DNA from: Bromus sterilis
Lineage: Eukaryota > Streptophyta > Magnoliopsida > Poales > Poaceae
Reading direction: 5' to 3'
Assembly (NCBI GenBank): GCA_950022295.1
Contig: OX465596.1
Span: 218,705,501-218,769,500 of the forward strand
DNA: 64,000 nucleotides
Shown here in pieces: positions 48,301 to 57,749 of the stretch; positions within the stretch are counted from its first letter, which is position 1, and each line of letters starts with the position of its first letter. The notes below the pieces were generated by a model. The model did no database searches and was not told where the DNA came from. It worked only from the letters and a program-made list of their open reading frames with translations. The translations under genes were made by a program, and so were the position numbers.

Positions 48301-49088
48301 AAAGGGAGAAGAGGAGGACGCGAGGGGAGAGGGGGAGGTGACCTGCACGGGCCGGCGGCTCACCGGGGAGCAAGCGCGGCGACGGGCACGGGGGCGGCTC
48401 GGGCATGGTGGCTCGGGCAGGGAGGAGAGCCTCCACAGGAGATGCCCAACTGGTGACGTGGCGGCCTCCTGGCCGTCAGATCGGACGATCTGACAGTCCA
48501 GATCTGATGGGCTAGGAACAAGATGAAAATGGGGTATTTTGGGGCAATGTGAGGGGGGTGGCTGCAATTTTGGCCTAGGGAAACCCTAGAAAGGGGTGGG
48601 AGTGTGGTGGTCTTTATATAGCCCAGGTGGCTGGCAGTTTGCAAAAACATCCCCGGTTTTTCTCTCTCGCGCGCGATACTCCACGTTTCTGACCGCCGGG
48701 GTTCCGCAGGACTTCCGATTCGGGTAAAACTTCGAACTGCGCGATCAGCGCGTCGAGCCGGCGGCGTTCACCTCGCGCGGGAACCATTCCAATAACACTT
48801 TCTGGCGCGCTATAAAATAACCCGTTTAATTATTAAACGGGGTTTTTTGTTCCGTTGGCTGCGGCTGGTCTCGTGCTGTTTTCGCGACGGTGATCGGGCG
48901 AAACCTGGTGTCGCAAAGGTCGAGTGTCGAGGTGGCAAGGGTCGGTCTTCGTCCGGTACGAGATAAGAGGGGGAAAAATAATCGCCGATCGATAAATCGG
49001 GGATGCAAATACCGCAAAAAAATCAGACAATCAAACAATTCAAACCGAAAAGAAAAATTTTAATTTTTGTGAAATCTGGGCTGTTACA
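45346..49088 (-). repeat. D2 5' LTR (right side)
   Basis: It is nearly identical to 41100-44744. It differs by a 98-base tandem duplication (45590-45687 and 45688-45785) and a few small indels. A TATA box lies at 48612-48620. A 262-codon frame (47779-48567) starts about 45 bases after it but has biased Arg/Pro/Ser composition. Confidence 0.92.
48612..48620 (-). promoter_or_regulatory. TATA box in the D2 5' LTR
   Basis: The minus strand reads TATATAAAG after GGGC. The same box is at 44267-44275 in the 3' LTR. It lies between an AT-poor U3 end and the GC-rich leader. Confidence 0.65.
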
Positions 49089-51568
49089 CTTCCCCTTGTC
49101 TATCCTAGTACAGGTGAATCTACCCCTTGCGTACTGCATGGACTGTCCGTGTGCCAGGTCATGCTCCTCTTGTACCCAAGCCTGCACCATACTCGAAGAG
49201 CACCAAGGTTCCCTTTGATGCCAAGACTAGCGACTTTCACCACTCGACTTCGAGGGCTATCAGATTCGTGGAATCAAACATCCATGTGTAGTTATAAGAC
49301 CCCCGTACTAAGATAAACAAGTTTCCAACTAGCCCTGTCCCATACCGGAGTATTGTGGTTGCACTGTAAGACTAGGTTTCGGCGACACTTATAGAGAGTC
49401 CCTCCAGACTTTGAATATGTCCAACGAGGTTTTCAACAACCACAATCTTGGCCATCACATCTTCTTAGATATAGGCCAATTCATTAGTGTGGAGCAAGAT
49501 TAATCAAATTATTATGTTGTCATTAGTTCTTTAGCAAGGCTAGGGATCAAGATCATCGGTGTCTAATTTCTTTCTCCCAAATAGGTAGGCTTACAAGGTA
49601 TGTGGTGTTTCACCTAATAAACTAATACAATCCCATCCCCAAAATGATATAACAGTAGCATGATATATAATATGGTACAAAGAAAGTAAAAATGTAGAAC
49701 AAGGGTTTGAGTTTTTGAAGATGGCTTGCCTTCCTCGGCGGTGTCTCATGGTACGGCTTCTTCGGCTTGGAAGGAGTGTTCACCTGCAACGTCAAGCGTC
49801 TCGTCTACACGTTGCGAAAAATAGCACACAATTACTCTCACATCATTCAAAGCAAACATTCAACCAATAAAACAATCATTTAGCACTCAATCAAAACAAC
49901 ACATGAGTCATACCAACACGAAATCAGATTAACACATGTGGGCAGCAGTTTTAATGGTGGTTTAACAAGTTTAGCGCTAAGAAAGCATTTATGCAACACA
50001 TTACATAGGAGTTTACACAAAAAAAAATTATTCTTATTTTTATTGTCGTAGGTCATGTTTTTATTTAATAAATTTAATTAAATACAATACAATAATTCGC
50101 TACTGTCCAGAGACTAGCATAAAAATATTTATACACATATAATCTGTTAACAGAGAATAAACTAAAATTCACCCTAAACAAGAAATATTAGCAATAATGA
50201 TAATGTGACCTTTAATTTTATTTATGTAAACAATAATTCCACCTATGCAGAAAAATAAAGCATAAACACATGATCACAAAAAAATTTATTTCACATTTTT
50301 CTATTGTGTGGTTATTTTTTCTATTATTATTTTAGTTATGTGCGAAACTAATAAAGACAAGTTGCTCAGCCACGGCCCAAGTTAATATTTTGGTCAGTGT
50401 GTAAATTTTGCTACAGTGGGTTGGGCGAGTGTAATAAATCTATTTACACACTATTTGTATATAAATAACTTGTTAATTAATGCATAAAAAATATCAAATA
50501 AACATAATAAATAGCTACTGTTTAGAACTAATATTATAGGAATTTAAATCAAACTTATTTCATTATTAACAATTTAAATAAATACATATAAGACATTAAT
50601 GTGTACACCTATAGATATAGTATTATATATATACTTTTATTATTATCATAATAATTATTATTAAACTTTACCTTAATTAGATATTAAACAAAGATAATAT
50701 TAATAACTTTTATTTTTACTAAATCATTAACAGAAGCTAGAAAAAATATTAACTAAGCAACAAGTAAAGCAAACAACAATAATAATTAAAAGAAATGACC
50801 AATATAATATTTCTAAAGAAAAAAATAAATCTAACCATGCAGAAAAATAAAGAATAATTCCAGGAGCACAAAACAATTTACGGCATAATTTTCTGAGTCC
50901 TAATGATTTTTAGACAACTATTTTAGTATTTGTGGTTTAATAAAACTCGAAGGAAAATAAATGGGTCGGCCTTGCTCTAAGTCTTGCCCAGAGGCATTTT
51001 ATCTCTGCGGGCCGGCCTGTACTGGGCACTGCTTCACGTTTTTTTAGCGAAGGGGTAAGTGATCTCCCTGGCTGTTGGAGCAAGTCAGATCCTACGGCCA
51101 GGGGCCGTCTTCTACCTCCAGCGCTAGGGCTCGGCCTGGACGTGGCCATGGCGTACGGGAGGATGGGGAGGGCTCACCGGAGGGCTTACTGACGGCTAGA
51201 GGCGACGGTCAGGGGCGGCGGAGGTGCGGCTTGGGGTAGGGGTTCCGTTTTTGAGCAAACGGGGCGCGGGGACGTAGGGGTGCAGCGGCGGCTCGGGGTA
51301 GGGCTCGGGGTAGACGGGCGCCTGGTCCTGGCCTGGGCGCGGCCTCGCCGAGCGGCGCCGGCGAGAGGCAGAGGGCCAGCCTCCCTGTCCTCCTCCTCCT
51401 TGCTCCCTTCCCTTCTTCTCCTTCTCCTCCGCTTCCTTCCCTCCTCCTTCTCTTCTTCTTCTCGTCTCCCTTCTCTGTTCTTCTTCTCCTCGGCTGGGGT
51501 GGCGAGGTGATGGGGGCTGGGTGGTGCTATGGTGAGGCGAGTGGGGAGAGGAGGGCCGGGGTGGCCTT

Positions 51569-51578
51569 CTTTTATAGC
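51569..51578 (-). promoter_or_regulatory. TATA box in LTR d
   Basis: The minus strand reads GCTATAAAAG. A CT repeat in the sense of the element (printed as GA at 51887-51906) lies about 310 bases upstream. Confidence 0.6.
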
Positions 51579-51886
51579 CGTGGAGGCGAGCGAGGGCCAT
51601 GGGCGGCGAGTCCTGGAGGACACGGTGCAACGGGCGGGAGTCCACGGGGGAAATCCGTGGCTCCTCTGGTTACTGGGCAACGAGGGCGGCGGGCGAGCTC
51701 ATGAGAGGAGCTCCGGTGGGCAGGTTCCGACGTGGGAGTCGCCAGCCACATCGCAGCGAGGGGTTGGGGGGTACGTTCTCCTTGTGAGGCCACGGGGGCG
51801 ATCCTCGGGGTCGTCTTCGGTTGGGCAAGCGAGAGCAGCGAGGCTAGAAAGTGGGGTTGGCTTGGGAGAGAAAAGTAGCGCGAGAC

Positions 51887-51906
51887 GGCGAGAGAGAGAG
51901 AGAGAG
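51887..51906. repeat. GA dinucleotide microsatellite
   Basis: A run of about ten GA units lies in a wider purine-rich stretch (51860-52000) of LTR d. Confidence 0.8.
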
Positions 51907-53848
51907 GTTATAGGAGCGAGAGGGGATCTCCGTGCGTGAGGAGAGGGAGAGAGAGAACGTGGGAGAGGGGGAGGTTAGAGGGAGAGAGAGAAATTAGGGG
52001 AGGGATTAGTGGGGGTAGTTAGGATAGTTTTTTTAACTCTTGTTAATATTTTTATTATTATTAACTTGATTAAAAAGGAAAATCTGGGTTAACACATAAA
52101 AAAAGACACCCAAGGAATTTTTTTTGGAGAAATTATAAATATACATTTTTTTGTATTAAGATGGTCATGCATTCATCTCATTATGATTTTATGTAGTTAG
52201 GTATTTTTATTGATAATTTTTTTAGTTATTTCTAATCAAGAAAATTTTAATGCCTAAGGGTTTGTGGTGGTTAAAATTATTAGTATTATTATTGTACAGA
52301 AAATTTATTAGGTTTTAGCACTAAGGGGTTTTGGAACTTATCAAGTTGCCATTGTTATGATCATATCAAGATGAGTTGCATGCATGGTAGAAAAATATTG
52401 TTAACCAAAGTCACTTGGTTATCTAAACACATGCACCACAAAATGATCATCAACACAAGTGCATCATCAAGCAACAACATGAATAACCCTAAGCACACAA
52501 GTTCAAGCATTGAAACAACAACCTAACATTTCATGCAAGGTTTTTGTTGGCTCCAATTTTTGGCTACCTAAATTAATAGGAGAGTAAAATTTGGGATGTG
52601 ACATGAATACAACAGCAAAAATAACAGGGACTTAGTGAAAATTCGCAGGTTTCTAACAGCTGAGAAAAAAAGGTGAAATGCCTCACCCATGGGCTTGCCC
52701 ATCAAGCGGCCTGGGAGGATGGATTTGGCCGGCTCAGGTGGCTGGGCTGCGTAGCGCGTGAGGCGCGTGGGCCGGCCCACCTGTGGCGGTTGGTGGTGGC
52801 CACTGGATCGGGATCCTCCCGATCCCGGCGAGGCAGGCGGAGGCTGTCGTCGCACCGGCAGGCAGGCGCGGTGCTAGGAGGCGGGAAGAGGGGCGCGGGG
52901 TGTCGAGGAGAGGCGGGAGAGGACGGATCCGGTGGTAGGGTCGCCGGCTGCCGCCGTGGCGCGCAGCGTGAGCTCGGGCCGGGTCGAGGTGCTCCCGTGG
53001 CGCGGCGGCCGGTGCCCATGGAGGCGGCACTCCGGCGTGGGACCTGTGAGAGGGAGAGGAGGAGGGTGAGAGGACGGGGAGGCGAGGAGAGAAGGGTGGC
53101 GCGAAGACCTGGGGTGGCGGCGCACGGCCGGCGACGAGCGGCACGGCGGCACTCGGGAGGGAGGAGAGAGGAGGTGGAGGTTGGGAGCTGATGTGGCGGC
53201 CTCTGGGCCGTCGGATCGCGAGATCTGACGGTCCAGATGGCTTGGGAGGCTGATTTGAGATCTGGATTAGGGTTTTGGACGAAATTGGGGTAGATTTGGG
53301 GCAATTGTGAGGGGGGTGGCTGCAATTTTGGCTTAGGGGAAACCCTAGAAAGTGGTGGGAGAGTGTTGGTCTTTTCATAGCCCAGGTGGCTGGCAGTTTG
53401 TAAAAACATCCCCGGTTTCTCTCTCGCACGCGCGGTGTTTACGTTTCTGGCCGCCGGGGCTCCGCAGGACCTCCCATTCGGGTAAAACTTCAAACTGCGC
53501 GATCAGCGCGTCGAGCCGGTGGCGTTCTCCTCACGCTGGAACCGTTCCGAGAACACTTTCCGGCGTTCTATAAAAATAACCCATTTACTTATTAAACGGG
53601 GTTTTTTCGCTCCGTTGGCTATGGCTGGTCTTGTGCGGGTTTTCGTGACGGTGATCGGGTGAAACCCGGTGTCGCAAAGGTCGAGTGTCAGGGTGGCAAG
53701 GGTCGGTCTCCGTCCGGTACGAGATAAGAGGGGGAAAATCATTGCCGATCGATAAATCGGGGATGCAAACACCGCAAACAAAGCAGGCAATCAACCAATT
53801 CACAACGAAAACAAAATTTTTTATTTTTGTAAAATATGGGCTGTTACA

Positions 53849-54950
53849 TAAGCTCTAGCCATCTACTCTGCCTGAGATTCAACTCCTTCTGAGTAAAGAT
53901 ATACTTCATGATCTTATGATTAGGAAATATATCACAATGATTACCAATATGATATTGCCTCCATGTTTTAAATGCATGAACAACTGTAGCTAACTCCAAG
54001 TCATGTGTAGGATAGTTCTACTCATGGTTCTTCAGCTGACGTGAAGCATAAGCAACAACTTTACTCCCTTGCATCAAGACATAACCAAGTCCTCGACGAG
54101 ATGCATCAAAATATACTTGGAAATATTTATATATATCAGGCAAACATAAGACTGGTGCAGTTACTAACCGTTTCTTCAACTCCTGAAAGTTGGTTTCACA
54201 TTCATCGCTCCAATCAAACTTATTCTCTTTCTTTAACAGCTCAGTCATTTGTTTTGCAATCCTGGAGAAATTCTCAATGAACCTCCTATAATATCCTGCG
54301 AGCCCCAAGAAACTGCGAATGTCTCCAACTGTCTTGGGTGTCTCCCATTCTGTAACTGTTGAAACCTTGGATGGGTCCATAGTTACTCCTTCTCCTGACC
54401 CAACATGTGCAAGGAATCCTACCTTCTTCAACCAAAACTCACACTTGCTGAACTTGGCATACAACTTGTGCTCCCTGAGATTCTCCAATACCAAAGGCAG
54501 ATGTGCTTCATGCTCTTGCTCATTCTTGGAATACACCAATATATCATCAATGAACACCACAACGAACTTATCCAAGAACTCCATAAACACCTTATTCATC
54601 ATATTCATGAAGTATGAAGGATCATTAGTCAATCCAAATGACATAACGGTATAGTCAGACAATCCATACCTTGTAGTAAAAGCAGTCTTCGGAATATCCT
54701 TCTCCCGAATCTTCAATTGATGATAGCCAGAACGAAGATCAATCTTAGAGAACACACAAGCTCCCTCCAACTGGTCAAATAGATCATTAATCACAGGTAG
54801 AGGATACTTGTTCTTGATAGTAACATCATTCAGAGAACGGTAATCAACACACATCCTCAAGTTCCATCCTTCTTCTCAACAAACAACACTGGAGCTCCCC
54901 AAGGTCATGACCTTGGGCGAATGAATCCCTTTGCCTGCAACTATCTAATC
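53849..54950 (-). pseudogene. RLG-C reverse transcriptase and RNase H
   Basis: The minus strand shows VDYRSLNDVTIKNKYPLPVIN, SKIDLRSGYHQLKIR, TAFTTRYGL and FGLTN. The catalytic Phe-Ile-Asp-Asp box lies at 54543-54554. RNase H shows VYFDASRRGLGYVL and ELATVVHAF. It ends at 53849 in NLRQSRWLEL, where D1 inserted, and resumes at 37811. A stop lies at 54018-54020 and at least one frameshift near 54870. The stretch from 54018 to 54860 is otherwise open. Confidence 0.88.
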
Positions 54951-55700
54951 TGCTCCGTCAACCCTGCAAGCTCATTAATGGGCATCCTATACGGCATCTT
55001 AACAATAGGCCCAGTGCATGGTATTAAATCAATAAGGAACTCAATCTCCCTATCCGGTGGCATAACTGGCAACTCCTCTGGAAACACATACGGATAATCC
55101 CTCACAACACGCACATCATCCAGGCTACCCCCCTTAAGAGAATTCACCTGAGTGTGCTGATGCTTATACTTGGATACATATCTGATCTTCTGCCCAGTCG
55201 GTGTACGAAGTTTGATGGACCGACTAGAAAAATCGATAACACCTTGGTACTTGGCTAGAAAATCCATGCCCAATATAACATCCAAACCTTGTGACTTCAA
55301 TATAATAAAATCTGTAGGAAAATCACGCTTCCCTAGGGCTAAGGTTATCTGATAGCATCCCAAACTAGCTGACATCTCCGATCCCGGGGAACTTATAAGG
55401 ATAGATGACTTAAGAACTACGGTAGGTAACTCATGCTTATCCATAAATACCCTTGATATGAATGAATTTGATGCACCAGAATCAAAAAGAACAAGTGCGG
55501 GTACTGAATTGATAAGGAACTTACCAATCACTGCATTAGGCTCATCATAGACCTCCTCCACATTGACATGGTTCACATGCCCCTTGTTGAAAGGATTGGG
55601 CTTGCTAACTCCAGAATTCCCATTGTTGTCCTTGTTCGCCGGGCACATGTTGGAGTAGTGTCCCATTTTCCTGCACTTGTAGCACTGAACTTGGCTAAGG
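54941..55700 (-). pseudogene. RLG-C zinc knuckle and protease
   Basis: The frame shows a CCHC zinc knuckle (CYKCRKMGHYSNMC, near 55640-55690), then an Asn/Lys-rich spacer. The protease has an intact active site (LVLFDSGASNSFI, near 55465-55500) and GLDVILGMDFLAKY. The linker FPEELPVMPPDREIEF leads to reverse transcriptase. One stop separates this frame from gag near 55704. Confidence 0.87.
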
Positions 55701-55703
55701 TCT

Positions 55704-56687
55704 TTCTATGCAGTCACCACTTGACGGTTCTGGTTGTAGTTCCCTCCATTGCCATTTCCTTTCCCATTGCCATTGCCATTCTTGTGCCCATTGTGGTGGT
55801 TGTGGCCATTATGATTGTGCCCATTCCCTCCATGATGGTTGTGTCTATTTCCACCATGATGGGTATGTCCATTTCCACCATGATGATTATGTCCATGGAT
55901 ATGTCCTCCATTCCCATTATAGGAAGTGCGCTGCTTCTGTTGTGGCCCTGAGTTGTACTTGTTGTTGTTTTTGTTGTTGTTGTACTTCCTCTCGCAGTAC
56001 TCCATAGCCTGATGCTTCCCCTCCAGTACAATAGCCTTATCAATGAGTTCCTGGCAATTGTTGAAAGTAGCCAAAGTCAACCGAAAACCCAACTCATCAT
56101 TGAGACCATCCAAGAACTTCTCATGCCTGGCTACATCAGTATTGACATCATTGGGAGCATAGCGTGCAAGCTTGTTGAACTCCTCCACATACTCCTCCAC
56201 TGTGCGACCTCACAGGCGCAAGCTGTGAAACTCCTTCTTCTTCAAGGCCATGGTGCTTGCGCAGACATGTGCAGCGTGAAAGGCAGCCTGAAACTGCGCC
56301 CACGTGATGGTGTCAATGGGATAATTCACCAGATAGTTGTCCCACCATGTTGTGGCAGGACCCTCCAACAAATGTGAGGAAAACCTCACTCTCTCAGCCT
56401 CAGTACAGCCAACGGTCTCCATGTTCCGGCTCACTTTGCGAATCCAGTCATCCGCCATAATAAGTTCAGGGGTGTTGGAGAACCTTTGAGGATTCAACCT
56501 CAAGAACCTAGCAAGCGTGTCCACGGGTGGGGTGGTGGTGGTGGTGGAGGAAATTGTTGTTGTTGTTGCCCATGTTCTGAGTGAGCAACTGGATCAACTA
56601 GGCTTGTCCTTGAAGTAACTGTTGCATGTATGCTGGCATCTCATTGTTGCTTGCACCACTGCCCGTAGGATCACGTCTCGGCGGCAT
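55704..56687 (-). pseudogene. RLG-C gag with a His/Asn/Gly-rich tail
   Basis: An ATG at 56685-56687 starts MPPRRDPTGSGASN. A TAG near 56610 and a shift in a polyproline run near 56530 follow. The capsid-like domain (56200-56520) contains ADDWIRKV and TTWWDNY, then a stop and EEYVEEFNKLARYAPND. The C-terminal part (about 55742-55962) is a low-complexity run of His, Asn and Gly, encoded by a degenerate tandem repeat. Gag forms the particle and binds RNA; such a tail before the zinc knuckle is not a usual gag feature. Confidence 0.82.
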
Positions 56688-57046
56688 CTGTTGGGCAAGA
56701 ATAGATAAGTTATAGACATAAAGTAGCTAGGGAAATATATCCTACCCCATATGCTTATTATGATCAAGGCAACACATATACATATAAAACATATCATACC
56801 ACACAATCATCACACAAATATCACCAATCATCAATCATCAATATCATCAAGCAAAAGCACTCATATCAATAAGTAGTATACAATCACACCATATAGTCTC
56901 AATATAGAGTTGCATAACTAATATAAGATCCTCAATACAGCCACGAAATAATAGTATATCAAACAACCTAGTATCGCCATACCGAATAAGTCGACATGGT
57001 CAAATACGCTAACACGATAACATCGATAACTCGTACGGTTGCGCCT

Positions 57047-57580
57047 CTAGGGACTCAGTTCGTCTTCTTCTCCCGAAGTCTCCACTTCTGGTTCCTCTTC
57101 CTTCACTTCAAAACCGTTGGCCTTCATATTCTCCTTCAGCCTCTTAAACTCTTCTTGCATCTCCATCTTCTTAGTCTTCAGCTTGTTGTTGTCCGTCTTG
57201 AGCTTGTGGTTCTTCTACTGAAACTCAGTGATGGTGTAGAGATCTAATTGGGTGCTTTTCTCCAGGTTGAGGATGTGCTTTTCCAGGCTCTGGTGTAAGT
57301 AGGTGGTAGTACCTGGCCAAATGGTCCCAGGCACAATCTTGAACTTCTTCGGGCATATGTTCCCAGATGAAAGGATCCGGGTCATCTTCTCGTACACCGT
57401 CCCCTTCAGCTTACGGCTGCACCGGTTGAAAAGGCGTCCAAGATCCATGTGAGCTGCTATCCGCAAACACTGCTCCATCTCAGGGGCATGTACTTCAAAT
57501 GTCGCGTAGATGTTCAGGTGCTTGCAAATCCCCATGAGCTCAGATCCAAACGCCATAGAGCGATAATACAAGGTAGTCAT
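57047..57580 (-). pseudogene. RLG-C accessory ORF upstream of gag
   Basis: An ATG at 57578-57580 lies about 155 bases after the primer site. It starts a 176-residue frame with one TAG at 57215-57217. Residues 1-110 look globular (containing MGICKHLNIYATFEVHA and CPKKFKIVPGTIWPG). Residues 105-160 are charged heptad-like sequence, a likely coiled coil. The C-terminus is acidic and ends at 57047. It is on the sense strand and ahead of gag, where standard Gypsy elements have only a leader. I recall similar frames in cereal repeats but know no function. Confidence 0.6.
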
Positions 57581-57734
57581 CTATAACCAAAGAGAGGAAA
57601 GTCAAGATTAGAACAAGTATGAGTACGAGATGGAAAAGGTAAGTAAGTACAAGACAGAGTAGTGTAAAGTAAGATTTTCATTCCTATGGCTTTTCTAATC
57701 CATTTTCTAGGGTCACGTCCTACAATCAACACAA

Positions 57735-57746
57735 TGCTCTGATATC
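57735..57746 (-). other. RLG-C primer binding site
   Basis: The minus strand reads TGATATCAGAGC, one base off the tRNA-Met complement, three bases inside the 5' LTR. Confidence 0.85.
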
Positions 57747-57749
57747 ATC

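Larger units (their letters stand above)
41100..49088 (-). mobile_element. D2: complete but coding-free LTR element of family D (LARD-like)
   Basis: It has two LTRs (41100-44744 and 45346-49088), only 601 internal bases, a primer site and the target duplication CTTCC at 41095-41099 and 49089-49093. No gag or pol is present. Long LTRs with a tiny non-coding interior fit the large retrotransposon derivative class. The LTRs look almost identical; most of their length difference is one 98-base tandem duplication. The element must have been copied with proteins from a relative. Confidence 0.92.
40950..52603 (-). mobile_element. LTR d: another Gypsy LTR inside D1, interrupted by D2
   Basis: The right end reads GGGATGTGACA at 52593-52603. 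The sequence 49094-52603 is unlike family D, with a very AT-rich part (49970-50930), a CT-rich stretch and a GC-rich leader (50960-51980). A minus-strand TATA box lies at 51569-51578. Left of D2 it continues to about 40950, where the module with CTACTCGAATAG begins. The flanks TGAAC (40945-40949) and TGAAT (52604-52608) may be a target duplication, but the left end does not start TG, so that edge is uncertain. No protein is encoded. Confidence 0.55.
37817..53848 (-). mobile_element. D1: solo LTR of family D, interrupted by LTR d and D2
   Basis: The ends are TGTAAGGCCC and GGGCTGTTACA, the same as the LTRs of D2. The left part (37817 to about 40949) matches the start of the D2 LTRs and the right part (52604-53848) matches their end. 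No internal region of D1 is found. The flanks TAAGT (37812-37816) and TAAGC (53849-53853) match in 4 of 5 bases. RLG-C RNase H resumes on both sides. The TATA box of D2 is decayed here (53371-53380). Confidence 0.8.

Noticed and set aside
51186..51680. Glu/Arg-rich coiled-coil-like frame on the minus strand
   Set aside because: It is a translation of a CT/GA-biased tract and has frames of similar length on the other strand.
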